Positions 43,841-55,122 of a stretch of DNA of 64,000 nt are shown here, in pieces. How positions within the stretch are numbered: the stretch's first letter is position 1; each line of letters starts with the position of its first letter. Location: assembly GCA_026315105.1 (NCBI GenBank), contig CM048745.1, positions 760,604,006-760,668,005 of the forward strand. Reading direction: 5' to 3'. The notes under the pieces are model-generated. The model saw only the letters and a list, made by a program, of their open reading frames with translations. It ran no database searches and was not told the DNA's origin. The DNA is from Locusta migratoria. Taxonomy: Eukaryota; Arthropoda; Insecta; Orthoptera; Acrididae. A program made the position numbers and the translations under genes.

Positions 43841-43892
43841 AAAAAAAATTTGGCGCAGAGGGAAAAAAAAAGAAACAAAAAAAAAAAAAAAA

Positions 43893-43930
43893 GGTGCAGG
43901 AGGTCCCGGGTTCAAATCCCGGACAGGCCC
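43893..43930 (+). pseudogene. tRNA-Pro 3' half, split by retrotransposon gamma
   Basis: GGTGCAGG with unchanged T arm and acceptor strand, directly after the A-rich tail. It begins at tRNA position 36 as in alpha and beta. Confidence 0.95.
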
Positions 43931-44338
43931 TATTTTTCGCTCTCGCCGCTTTGGCAGATTTGCTGGTCTCTAAAAGTATCCCACGGTGAAAACACGATGC
44001 TTGTCCGGCGCTGGACCAAAGATGCTGCCAACGGAATGACGTGAAACATGCCTGATGGGACACATTGCATTTTGTATACATCATCACCTGCACTGCATGT
44101 TCAGCTCACGTCGTTTCCAAAGAGCAGCATGCTCAAAGAACGATTCAGCCTACCATCTCGCAGTTGGAAAACGTCTTTTTCGCTGTTAACACCAGTAGCG
44201 AAAGCACGGACACCGGGAGGATGCCCATTTTTCTGTGGCCTGCTATCGCAATTATATTACATGATCCTACCTATAAATTAATATACATCATCTAAAGATT
44301 GACTAGAGTCGCAGCAGCGGCAATAAAAGACCAGCGAC

Positions 44339-44410
44339 AGGTTCCACCGACATTAAAACTCGGATCGCTGGATTCAAAGTCCAGAGTGCTAACCATTACA
44401 CCATAGAACC
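44339..44410 (-). pseudogene. tRNA-Gln with destroyed T-loop
   Basis: The plus strand reads GACATTAAAACTCGG, changing both T stem and T loop, and CCATAG in the acceptor. Anticodon TTG is still readable. Confidence 0.85.
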
Positions 44411-44911
44411 TGACGGCCATACGGCTTCTGAATAACGGTACTCAGACTCTTGCAGTACATTACTGACACCTTTAGTACAATCCACTAGAGAATTCTAAGC
44501 AAAATTTGCGTGATAAGCACGATAATCCGAGTGGCCATATTTGTAGAGCAGATGGAATACTATGGATTCGCTTGCAGCACGAGTCTCCACTTGTTTTTCG
44601 TAAAAAGGTGTTGGTATCTCAGCTAAATAGGATGACATGTCAAAAGGAAGGAAGAAATGTCAGTCTGCTCCCATTACAATATGCAGCGAAATATGTGTCA
44701 AATGGCGACAGTTGTACTTTACGGGAACGCAGTGCTCTCACAGATTTGACAGAGATTTTTCACATTTTTCAGCAATGCTGCCAGAATGGCTGCCTGTATG
44801 GTTGTTGTCTAAACGAAACCCGTTACAGTAGACAGTCAACATACGATTCCGTAGCTAGCAAGCACGGTACGAGCAAAGCTAGTGCTGCTGTGCAGAACAC
44901 AACGCTCGAGC

Positions 44912-44983
44912 GGCCTGTTGGTCTAGGGGTATGATTCCTGCTTTGGGTGCAGGAGGTCCCGGGTTTAAATCCCGGACAGGCCC
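44912..44983 (+). pseudogene. tRNA-Pro with B-box mutation
   Basis: GGGTTTAAAT in place of GGGTTCAAAT changes the invariant C56 of the T-loop, at the centre of the B box. Everything else is canonical. Confidence 0.75.
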
Positions 44984-45734
44984 TACTTTTCGCTCTCGCC
45001 GCTTTGGCAGATTTGCTGGTCTCTAAAAGTATCCCACGGTGAAAACACGATGCTTGTCCGGCGCTGCAACAAAGATGCTGCCAACCGAATGACGTGAAAC
45101 ATGTCTGATGGGACCCGTTGCATTTGTTTACTTCTTTGTCGACATCATCACCTGCACTGCATGTTCAGCTCACGTCGTTTCCAAAGAGCAGCATGCTCAA
45201 AGAACGACTTAGCCTGACCTCTCGCATTTGGAAAACGTCTTTTTCGCTATTAACACCAGTAGCGAAAGCACGGACACTGGGAGGATGCCCATTTTTCCGT
45301 GGCCTGCTATCGCAATTCTAAGCAACATTTGCGTGATAAGCACGATAATCCGAGTGGCCATATTTGTAGAGCAGATGGAATACTATAGATTCGCTTGCAG
45401 CACGAGTCTTCACTTGTTTTTCGTAAAAAGGTGTTGGTATCTCAGCTAAATAGGATGACATGTCAAAAGGAAGGAAGAAATGTCAGTCTGCTCCCATTAC
45501 AATATGCAGCGAAATATGTGTCAAATGGCGACAGTTGTACTTTACGGGAACGCAGTGCTCTCACAGATTTGACAGAGATTTTTCACATTTTTCAGCAATG
45601 CTGCCAGAATGGCTGCCTGTATGGTTGTTGTCTAAACGAAACCCGTTACAGTAGACAGTCGACATACGATTCCGTAGCTAGCAAGCACGGTACGAGCAAA
45701 GCTAGTGCTGCTGTGCAGAACACAACGCTCGAGC

Positions 45735-45806
45735 GGCATGTTGGTCTAGGGGTATGATTCCTGCTTTGGGTGCAGGAGGTCCCGGGTTCAAATCCCGGAC
45801 AGGCCC
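45735..45806 (+). tRNA. tRNA-Pro(UGG), acceptor mismatch
   Basis: GGCATGT instead of GGCCTGT leaves position 4 unpaired with G69. Anticodon, both boxes and the terminator are intact. Confidence 0.75.
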
Positions 45807-46557
45807 TACTTTTCGCTCTCGCCGCTTTGACAGATTTGCTGGTCTCTAAAAGTATCCCACGGTGAAAACACGATGCTTGTCCGGCGCTGCAACAAAGATG
45901 CTGCCAACCGAATGACGTGAAACATGTCTGATGGGACCCGTTGCATTTGTTTACTTCTTTGTCGACATCATCACCTGCACTGCATGTTCAGCTCACGTCG
46001 TTTCCAAAGAGCAGCATGCTCAAAGAACGACTTAGCCTGACCTCTCGCATTTGGAAAACGTCTTTTTCGCTATTAACACCAGTAGCGAAAGCACGGACAC
46101 TGGGAGGATGCCCATTTTTCCGTGGCCTGCTATCGCAATTCTAAGCAACATTTGCGTGATAAGCACGATAATCCGAGTGGCCATATTTGTAGAGCAGATG
46201 GAATACTATAGATTCGCTTGCAGCACGAGTCTTCACTTGTTTTTCGTAAAAAGGTGTTGGTATCTCAGCTAAATAGGATGACATGTCAAAAGGAAGGAAG
46301 AAATGTCAGTCTGCTCCCATTACAATATGCAGCGAAATATGTGTCAAATGGCGACAGTTGTACTTTACGGGAACGCAGTGCTCTCACAGATTTGACAGAG
46401 ATTTTTCACATTTTTCAGCAATGCTGCCAGAATGGCTGCCTGTATGGTTGTTGTCTAAACGAAACCCGTTACAGTAGACAGTCGACATACGATTCCGTAG
46501 CTAGCAAGCACGGTACGAGCAAAGCTAGTGCTGCTGTGCAGAACACAACGCTCGAGC

Positions 46558-46629
46558 GGCATGTTGGTCTAGGGGTATGATTCCTGCTTTGGGTGCAGGA
46601 GGTCCCGGGTTCAAATCCCGGACAGGCCC
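46558..46629 (+). tRNA. tRNA-Pro(UGG), acceptor mismatch
   Basis: Same C4-to-A change as the copy at 45735, as expected from the unit duplication. Confidence 0.75.
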
Positions 46630-47049
46630 TACTTTTCGCTCTCGCCGCTTTGACAGATTTGCTGGTCTCTAAAAGTATCCCACGGTGAAAACACGATGCT
46701 TGTCCGGCGCTGCAACAAAGATGCTGCCAACCGAATGACGTGAAACATGTCTGATGGGACCCGTTGCATTTGTTTACTTCTTTGTCGACATCATCACCTG
46801 CACTGCATGTTCAGCTCACGTCGTTTCCAAAGAGCAGCATGCTCAAAGAACGACTCAGCCTGCCCTCTCGCATTTGGAAAACGTCTTTTTCGCTATTAAC
46901 ACCAGTAGCGAAAGCACGGACACTGGGAGGATGCCCATTTTTCCGTGGCCTGCTATCGCAATTTGCATTACATGATCCTACCTATAAGTTAATATACATA
47001 ATCTAAAGAATGACTAGAGTCGCAGCAGCGGCAATAAAAGACCAGCGAC

Positions 47050-47121
47050 AGGTTCCACCGAGATTCGAACTCGGGTCGCTGGATTCAAAGTCCAGAGTGC
47101 TAACCATTACACCATGGAACC
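47050..47121 (-). tRNA. tRNA-Gln(UUG), one variant base
   Basis: Canonical except plus-strand CTCGGGTCGC (variable region). Stems, anticodon and B box are intact. Confidence 0.87.
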
Positions 47122-47613
47122 TGACGGCCGTACGGCTTATGAATAACGGTACTCAGTCTCGTGCAGTACATTACTGACATCCTTAGTACAATACACTAGA
47201 GAATTCTAAGCAAAATTTGCGACAAAATCACGATAAACGAAGTGGCCATATTTGTAGAGCAGATGGAATACTATAGATTCGCTTGCAGCACGAGTCTTCA
47301 CTTGTTTTTCGTAAAAAGGTGTTGGTATCTCAGCTAAATAGGGTGACATGTCAAAAGGAAGGAAGTCTGCTCACATTACAATATGCAGCGAAATATGTGT
47401 CAAATGGCGACAGTTGTACTTTACGGGAACGCAGTGCTCTCACAGATTTGACAGAGATTTTTCACATTTTTCAGCAATGCTGCCAGAATGGCTGCCTGTA
47501 TGGTTGTTGTCTAAACGAAACCCGTTACAGTAGACAGTCGACATACGATTCCGTAGCTAGCAAGCACGGTACGAGCAAAGCTAGTGCTGCTGTGCAGAAC
47601 ACAACGCTCGAGC

Positions 47614-47685
47614 GGCCTGTTGGTCTAGGGGTATGATTCCTGCTTTGGGTGCAGGATGTCCCGGGTTCAAATCCCGGACAGGCCC
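47614..47685 (+). tRNA. tRNA-Pro(UGG), G45T variant
   Basis: Intact stems and boxes; variable loop ATGTC. TTTT terminator downstream. Confidence 0.9.
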
Positions 47686-48105
47686 TACTTTTCGCTCTCG
47701 CCGCTTTGGCAGATTTGCTGGTCTCTAAAATTATCCCACGGTGAAAACACGATGCTTGTCCGACGCTGCAACAAAGATGCTGCCAACCGAATGACGTGAA
47801 ACATGTCTGATGGGACCCGTTGCATTTGTTTACTTCTTTGTCGACATCATCACCTGCACTGCATGTTCAGCTCACGTCGTTTCCAAAGAGCAGCATGCTC
47901 AAAGAACGACTCAGCCTGCCCTCTCGCATTTGGAAAACGTCTTTTTCGCAATTAACACCAGTAGCGAAAGCACGGACACTGGGAGGATGCCCATTTTTCC
48001 GTGGCCTGCTATCGCAATTTGCATTACATGATCCTACCTATAAGTTAATATACATAATCTAAAGAATGACTAGAGTCGCAGCAGCGGCAATAAAAGACCA
48101 GCGAC

Positions 48106-48177
48106 AGGTTCCACCGAGATTCGAACTCGGATCGCTGGATTCAAAGTCCAGAGTGCTAACCATTACACCATTGAACC
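48106..48177 (-). tRNA. tRNA-Gln(UUG), acceptor variant
   Basis: The plus strand ends CCATTGAACC, so one acceptor pair (position 5) is disturbed. Rest canonical. Confidence 0.78.
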
Positions 48178-48678
48178 TGACGGCCGTACGGCTTCTGAAT
48201 AACGGTACTCAGTCTCGTGCAGTACATTACTGACATCCTTAGTACAATACACTAGAGAATTCTAAGCAAAATTTGCGACAAAATCACGATAAACGAAGTG
48301 GCCATATTTGTAGAGCCGATGGAATACTATAGATTCGCTTGCAGCACGAGTCTTCACTTGTTTTTCGTAAAAAGGTGTTGGTATCTCAGCTAAATAGGAT
48401 GACATGTCAAAAGGAAGGAAGAAATGTCAGACTGCTCCCATTACAATATGCAGCGAAATATGTGTCAAATGGCGACAGTTGTACTTTACGGGAACGCAGT
48501 GCTCTCACAGATTTGACAGAGATTTTTCACATTTTTCAGCAATGCTGCCAGAATGGCTGCCTGTATGGTTGTTGTCTAAACGAAACCCGTTACAGTAGAC
48601 ATTCGACATACGATTCCGTAGCTAGCAAGCACGGTACGAGCAAAGCTAGTGCTGCTGTGCAGAACACAACGCTCGAGC

Positions 48679-48750
48679 GGCCTGTTGGTCTAGGGGTATG
48701 ATTCCTGCTTTGGGTGCAGGAGGTCCCGGGTTCAAATCCCGGACAGGCCC
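48679..48750 (+). tRNA. tRNA-Pro(UGG), canonical
   Basis: All stems paired: GGCCTGT/ACAGGCC acceptor, CCTGC-TTTGGGT-GCAGG anticodon arm, CCGGG-TTCAAAT-CCCGG T arm, discriminator C. Pol III terminator TTTT at 48754-48757. One of only two fully canonical copies in the window. Reads CCA and by wobble other proline codons. Confidence 0.95.
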
Positions 48751-49170
48751 TACTTTTCGCTCTCGCCGCTTTGGCAGATTTGCTGGTCTCTAAAAGTATC
48801 CCACGGTGAAAACACGATGCTTGTCCGGCGCTGCAACAAAGATGCTGCCAACCGAATGACGTGAAACATGTCTGATGGGACCCGTTGCATTTGTTTACTT
48901 CTTTGTCGACATCATCACCTGCACTGCATGTTCAGCTCACGTCGTTTCCAAAGAGCAGCATGCTCAAAGAACGACTCAGCCTGCCCTCTCGCATTTGGAA
49001 AACGTCTTTTTCGCTATCAACACCAGTAGCGAAAGCACGGACACTGGGAGGATGCCCATTTTTCCGTGGCCTGCTATCGCAATTTGCATTACATGATCCT
49101 ACCTATAAGTTAATATACATAATCTAAAGAATGACTAGAGTCGCAGCAGCGGCAATAAAAGACCAGCGAC

Positions 49171-49242
49171 AGGTTCCACCGAGATTCGAACTCGGATCGC
49201 TGGATTCAAAGTTCAGAGTGCTAACCATTACACCATGGAACC
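49171..49242 (-). tRNA. tRNA-Gln(UUG), anticodon-stem mismatch
   Basis: Plus-strand AAAGTTCAGAG gives CTGAA/TCCAG, with one mismatch at 30-40. The same variant recurs at 53419, 55543 and 60129, so it spread with the units. Confidence 0.8.
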
Positions 49243-49743
49243 TGACGGCCGTACGGCTTCTGAATAACGGTACTCAGTCTCGTGCAGTACATTACTGACA
49301 TCCTTAGTACAATACACTAGAGAATTATAAGCAAAATTTGCGACAAAATCACGATAAACGAAGTGGCCATATTTGTAGAGCAGATGGAATACTATAGATT
49401 CGCTTGCAGCACGAGTCTTCACTTGTTTTTCGTAAAAAGGTGTTGGTATCTCAGCTAAATAGGATGACATGTCAAAAGGAAGGAAGAAATGTCAGTCTGC
49501 TCCCATTACAATATGCAGCGAAATATGTGTCAAATGGCGACAGTTGTACTTTACGGGAACGCAGTGCTCTCACAGATTTGACAGAGATTTTTCACATTTT
49601 TCAGCAATGCTGCCAGAATGGCTGCCTGTATGGTTGTTGTCTAAACGAAACCCGTTACAGTAGACAGTCGACATACGATTCCGTAGCTAGCAAGCACGGT
49701 ACGAGCAAAGCTAGTGCTGCTGTGCAGAACACAACGCTCGAGC

Positions 49744-49815
49744 GGCCTGTTGGTCTAGGGGTATGATTCCTGCTTTGGGTGCAGGATGTCCCGGGTTCAA
49801 ATCCCGGACAGGCCC
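49744..49815 (+). tRNA. tRNA-Pro(UGG), G45T variant
   Basis: Intact stems and boxes; variable loop ATGTC. Precedes a type B spacer, as do all later G45T copies. Confidence 0.9.
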
Positions 49816-50229
49816 TACTTTTCGCTCTCGCCGCTTTGGCAGATTTGCTGGTCTCTAAAAGTATCCCACGGTGAAAACACGATGCTTGTCCGGCGCAGGA
49901 CAAAAGATGCTGCCAACCGAATGACGTGAAACATGCCTGATGGGACACGTTGTATTTGTTTACTTCTTTGTGGACATCATCACCTGCACTGCCTGTTCAG
50001 CTCACGTCGTTTCCAAAGAGCAGCATGCTCAAAGAACGACTCAGCTTACTCTCTCGCAGTTGGAAAACTTCTTTTTCGCTATTAACACCAGTAGCGAAAG
50101 CACGGACAACGGGAGGATGCCCATTTTTCCGTGGCCTGCTATCGCAATTACATGATCCTACCTATAAGTTAAAATACATCATGTAAATGATGACTAGAAT
50201 CGCAGCAGCGGCAATAAAAGACCAGGGAC

Positions 50230-50301
50230 AGGTTCCACCGAGATTAATACTCGGATCGCTGGATTCAAAGTCCAGAGTGCTAACCATTACACCATAGAAC
50301 C
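50230..50301 (-). pseudogene. tRNA-Gln with destroyed T-loop (type B)
   Basis: Plus-strand GATTAATACTCGG and CCATAGAACC. B box lost; anticodon still TTG. Confidence 0.87.
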
Positions 50302-50800
50302 TGACGACCATACGGCTTCTGAATAACGGTACTCAGTCTCGTGCAGTACATTACTGACATCTTTAGTACAATCCACTAGAGAATTCTAAGCAAAATTTGC
50401 GTGATAAGCACGATAAACCAAGTGGCCATATTTGTAGAGCAGATGGAATACTATGGATTCGCTTGCATCACGAGTCTTCACTTGTTTTTCGTGAATAGGT
50501 GTTGGTATCTCAGCTAAATAGGATGACATGTCAAAAGGAAGGAAGAAATGTCAGTCTGCTCCCATTACAATATGCAGCGAAATATGTGTCAAATGGCGAC
50601 AGTTGCACTTTTCGGGAAAGCAGTGTCTCACAGATTTGACAGAGATTTCTCACATTTTTCAGCAATGCTGCCAGAATGGCTGCCTGTATGGTTGTTGTCT
50701 AACGAAACCCGTTACAGTAGACAGTCGACATACGATTCCGTAGCTAGCAAGCACGGTACGAGCAAAGCTAGTGCTGCTGTGCAGAACACAACGCTCGAGC

Positions 50801-50872
50801 GGCCTGTTGGTCTAGGGGTATGATTCCTGCTTTGGGTGCAGGAGGTCCCGGGTTCAAATTCCGGACAGGCCC
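50801..50872 (+). tRNA. tRNA-Pro(UGG), T-stem variant
   Basis: TCAAATTCCGG instead of TCAAATCCCGG replaces one T-stem G-C pair and the last B-box base. Otherwise canonical. Confidence 0.75.
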
Positions 50873-51292
50873 TACTTTTCGCTCTCGCCGCTTTGGCAGA
50901 TTTGCTGGTCTCTAAAAGTATCCCACGGTGAAAACACGATGCTTGTCTGGCGCTGCAACAAAGATGCTGCCAACCGAATGACGTGAAACATGTCTGATGG
51001 GACCCGTTGCATTTGTTTACTTCTTTGTCGACATCATCACCTGCACTGCATGTTCAGCTCACGTCGTTTCCAAAGAGCAGCATGCTCAAAGAACGACTCA
51101 GCCTGCCCTCTCGCATTTGGAAAACGTCTTTTTCGCTATCAACACCAGTAGCGAAAGCACGGACACTGGGAGGATGCCCATTTTTCCGTGGCCTGCTATC
51201 GCAATTTGCATTACATGATCCTACCTATAAGTTAAGATACATAATCTAAAGAATGACTAGAGTCGCAGCAGCGGCAATAAAAGACCAGCGAC

Positions 51293-51364
51293 AGGTTCCA
51301 CCGAGATTCGAACTCGGATCGCTGGATTCAAAGTCCAGAGTGCTAACCATTACACCATGGAACC
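51293..51364 (-). tRNA. tRNA-Gln(UUG), canonical
   Basis: All stems paired, B box GGTTCGAATC-type region normal (minus GAGTTCGAATCTC). Terminator is plus-strand AAAA at 51279-51282, ~10 nt downstream. Divergent from tRNA-Pro at 51867 across 502 bp. Confidence 0.95.
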
Positions 51365-51866
51365 TGACGGCCGTACGGCTTCTGAATAACGGTACTCAGT
51401 CTCGTGCAGTACATTACTGACATCCTTAGTACAATACACTAGAGAATTCTAAGCAAAATTTGCGACAAAATCACGATAAACGAAGTGGCCATATTTGTAG
51501 AGCAGATGGAATACTGTAGATTCGCTTGCAGCACGAGTCTTCACTTGTTTTTCGTAAAAAGGTGTTGGTATCTCAGCTAAATAGGATGACATGTCAAAAG
51601 GAAGGAAGAAATGTCAGTCTGCTCCCATTACAATATGCAGCGAAATATGTGTCAAATGGCGACAGTTGTACTTTACGGGATCGCAGTGCTCTCACAGATT
51701 TGACAGAGATTTTTCACATTTTTCAGCAATGCTGCCAGAATGGCTTGCCTGTATGGTTGTTGTCTAAACGAAACCCGTTACAGTAGACAGTCGACATACG
51801 ATTCCGTAGCTAGCAAGCACGGTACGAGCAAAGCTAGTGCTGCTGTGCAGAACACAACGCTCGAGC

Positions 51867-51938
51867 GGCCTGTTGGTCTAGGGGTATGATTCCTGCTTTG
51901 GGTGCAGGATGTCCCGGGTTCAAATCCCGGACAGGCCC
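51867..51938 (+). tRNA. tRNA-Pro(UGG), G45T variant
   Basis: Intact stems and boxes; variable loop ATGTC; TTTT downstream. Confidence 0.9.
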
Positions 51939-52352
51939 TACTTTTCGCTCTCGCCGCTTTGGCAGATTTGCTGGTCTCTAAAAGTATCCCACGGTGAAAA
52001 CACGATGCTTGTCCGGCGCAGGACAAAAGATGCTGCCAACCGAATGACGTGAAACATGCCTGATGGGACACGTTGTATTTGTTTACTTCTTTGTGGACAT
52101 CATCACCTGCACTGCCTGTTCAGCTCACGTCGTTTCCAAAGAGCAGCATGCTCAAAGAACGACTCAGCTTACTCTCTCGCAGTTGGAAAACTTCTTTTTC
52201 GCTATTAACACCAGTAGCGAAAGCACGGACAACGGGAGGATGCCCATTTTTCCGTAGCCTGCTATCGCAATTACATGATCCTACCTATAAGTTAAAATAC
52301 ATCATGTAAATGATGACTAGAATCGCAGCAGCGGCAATAAAAGACCAGGGAC

Positions 52353-52424
52353 AGGTTCCACCGAGATTAAAACTCGGATCGCTGGATTCAAAGTCCAGAG
52401 TGCTAACCATTACACCATAGAACC
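52353..52424 (-). pseudogene. tRNA-Gln with destroyed T-loop (type B)
   Basis: Plus-strand GATTAAAACTCGG and CCATAGAACC: T-loop C56 and G57 lost. Confidence 0.88.
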
Positions 52425-52926
52425 TGACGACCATACGGCTTCTGAATAACGGTACTCAGTCTCGTGCAGTACATTACTGACATCTTTAGTACAATCCACT
52501 AGAGAATTCTAAGCAAAATTTGCGTGATAAGCACGATAAACCAAGTGGCCATATTTGTAGAGCAGATGGAATACTATGGATTCGCTTGCATCACGAGTCT
52601 TCACTTGTTTTTCGTGAATAGGTGTTGGTATCTCAGCTAAATAGGATGACATGTCAAAAGGAAGGAAGAAATGTCAGTCTGCTCGCATTACAATATGCAG
52701 CGAAATATGTGTCAAATGGCGACAGTTGTACTTTACGGGATCGCAGTGCTCTCACAGATTTGACAGAGATTTTTCACATTTTTCAGCAATGCTGCCAGAA
52801 TGGCTTGCCTGTATGGTTGTTGTCTAAACGAAACCCGTTACAGTAGACAGTCGACATACGATTCCGTAGCTAGCAAGCACGGTACGAGCAAAGCTAGTGC
52901 TGCTGTGCAGAACACAACGCTCGAGC

Positions 52927-52998
52927 GGCCTGTTGGTCTAGGGGTATGATTCCTGCTTTGGGTGCAGGAGGTCCCGGGTTCAAATCCCGGACAGGCCC
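52927..52998 (+). tRNA. tRNA-Pro(UGG), canonical
   Basis: Identical to the copy at 48679 by eye; all stems paired, TTTT terminator at 53002-53005. Confidence 0.95.
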
Positions 52999-53418
52999 TA
53001 CTTTTCGCTCTCGCCGCTTTGGCAGATTTGCTGGTCTCTAAAAGTATCCCACGGTGAAAACACGATGCTTGTCCGGCGCTGCAACAAAGATGCTGCCAAC
53101 CGAATGACGTGAAACATGTCTGATGGGACCCGTTGCATTTGTTTACTTCTTTGTCGACATCATCACCTGCACTGCATGTTCAGCTCACGTCGTTTCCAAA
53201 GAGCAGCATGCTCAAAGAACGACTCAGCCTGCCCTCTCGCATTTGGAAAACGTCTTTTTCGCTATCAACACCAGTAGCGAAAGCACGGACACTGGGAGGA
53301 TGCCCATTTTTCCGTGGCCTGCTATCGCAATTTGCATTACATGATCCTACCTATAAGTTAATATACATAATCTAAAGAATGACTAGAGTCGCAGCAGCGG
53401 CAATAAAAGACCAGCGAC

Positions 53419-53490
53419 AGGTTCCACCGAGATTCGAACTCGGATCGCTGGATTCAAAGTTCAGAGTGCTAACCATTACACCATGGAACC
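53419..53490 (-). tRNA. tRNA-Gln(UUG), anticodon-stem mismatch
   Basis: AAAGTTCAGAG variant, as at 49171. Confidence 0.8.
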
Positions 53491-53991
53491 TGACGGCCGT
53501 ACGGCTTCTGAATAACGGTACTCAGTCTCGTGCAGTACATTACTGACATCCTTAGTACAATACACTAGAGAATTCTAAGCAAAATTTGCGACAAAATCAC
53601 GATAAACGAAGTGGCCATATTTGTAGAGCAGATGGAATACTATAGATTCGCTTGCAGCACGAGTCTTCACTTGTTTTTCGTAAAAAGGTGTTGGTATCTC
53701 AGCTAAATAGAATGACATGTCAAAAGGAAGGAAGAAATGTCAGTCTGCTCCCATTACAATATGCAGCGAAATATGTGTCAAATGGCGACAGTTGTACTTT
53801 ACGGGAACGCAGTGCTCTCACAGATTTGACAGAGATTTTTCACATTTTTCAGCAATGCTGCCAGAATGGCTGCCTGTATGGTTGTTGTCTAAACGAAACC
53901 CGTTACAGTAGACAGTCGACATACGATTCCGTAGCTAGCAAGCACGGTACGAGCAAAGCTAGTGATGCTGTGCAGAACACAACGCTCGAGC

Positions 53992-54063
53992 GGCCTGTTG
54001 GTCTAGGGGTATGATTCCTGCTTTGGGTGCAGGATGTCCCGGGTTCAAATCCCGGACAGGCCC
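53992..54063 (+). tRNA. tRNA-Pro(UGG), G45T variant
   Basis: Intact stems and boxes; variable loop ATGTC. Confidence 0.9.
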
Positions 54064-54477
54064 TACTTTTCGCTCTCGCCGCTTTGGCAGATTTGCTGGT
54101 CTCTAAAAGTATCCCACGGTGAAAACACGATGCTTGTCCGGCGCAGGACAAAAGATGCTGCCAACCGAATGACGTGAAACATGCCTGATGGGACACGTTG
54201 TATTTGTTTACTTCTTTGTGGACATCATCACCTGCACTGCCTGTTCAGCTCACGTCGTTTCCAAAGAGCAGCATGCTCAAAGAACGACTCAGCTTACTCT
54301 CTCGCAGTTGGAAAACTTCTTTTTCGCTATTAACACCAGTAGCGAAAGCACGGACAACGGGAGGATGCCCATTTTTCCGTGGCCTGCTATCGCAATTACA
54401 TGATCCTACCTATAAGTTAAAATACATCATGTAAATGATGACTAGAATCGCAGCAGCGGCAATAAAAGACCAGGGAC

Positions 54478-54548
54478 AGGTTCCACCGAGATTAAAACTC
54501 GGATCGCTGGATTCAAAGTCCAGAGTGTTACCATTACACCATAGAACC
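54478..54548 (-). pseudogene. tRNA-Gln with destroyed T-loop and 1-nt deletion (type B)
   Basis: 71 nt. Besides the GATTAAAACTCGG T-loop and CCATAG changes, the D arm lost a base (GAGTGTTACC). Confidence 0.88.
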
Positions 54549-55050
54549 TGACGACCATACGGCTTCTGAATAACGGTACTCAGTCTCGTGCAGTACATTA
54601 CTGACATCTTTAGTACAATCCACTAGAGAATTCTAAGCAAAATTTGCGTGATAAGCACGATAAACCAAGTGGCCATATTTGTAGAGCAGATGGAATACTA
54701 TGGATTCGCTTGCATCACGAGTCTTCACTTGTTTTTCGTGAATAGGTGTTGGTATCTCAGCTAAATAGGATGACATGTCAAAAGGAAGGAAGAAATGTCA
54801 GTCTGCTCGCATTACAATATGCAGCGAAATATGTGTCAAATGGCGACAGTTGTACTTTACGGGATCGCAGTGCTCTCACAGATTTGACAGAGATTTTTCA
54901 CATTTTTCAGCAATGCTGCCAGAATGGCTTGCCTGTATGGTTGTTGTCTAAACGAAACCCGTTACAGTAGACAGTCGACATACGATTCCGTAGCTAGCAA
55001 GCACGGTACGAGCAAAGCTAGTGCTGCTGTGCAGAACACAACGCTCGAGC

Positions 55051-55122
55051 GGCCTGTTGGTCTAGGGGTATGATTCCTGCTTTGGGTGGAGGAGGTCCCG
55101 GGTTCAAATCCCGGACAGGCCC
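55051..55122 (+). tRNA. tRNA-Pro(UGG), anticodon-stem mismatch
   Basis: GTGGAGG instead of GTGCAGG leaves position 40 unpaired with G30. Same variant at 59637, marking the start of the duplicated 4,586-bp block. Confidence 0.78.

Larger units (their letters stand above)
40852..43892 (+). mobile_element. tRNA-Pro-targeted retrotransposon, copy gamma (ORF1-only)
   Basis: A diverged subfamily member in the same anticodon-loop site. It has a complete 5' end (homologous to beta 30002 onward), intact ORF1 (40958-42487), a short inter-ORF remnant, then a jump at ~42770-42815 to sequence matching the last ~80 codons of ORF2 (ATACCCCAACACGAAAC, compare beta 35398), then 3'UTR. Endonuclease and RT are absent, so it could only have moved with enzymes from a relative. 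The tail contains poly(A) (43715-43743), a SINE fragment (43744-~43840) and more A-rich DNA up to the tRNA 3' half. Confidence 0.88.
44912..46557 (+). repeat. Two 823-bp units lacking tRNA-Gln
   Basis: Intervals 44912-45734 and 45735-46557. Both contain the junction GCTATCGCAATTCTAAGCA, which joins the segment before tRNA-Gln to the segment ~240 bp beyond it across a shared AATT. The same junction in adjacent units means the deletion happened once and the unit then duplicated. Confidence 0.92.

Noticed and set aside
43578..44093. Frames with poly-Lys or poly-Phe near 23.6 and 43.7 kb
   Set aside because: Produced by poly(A) tails of retroelements.
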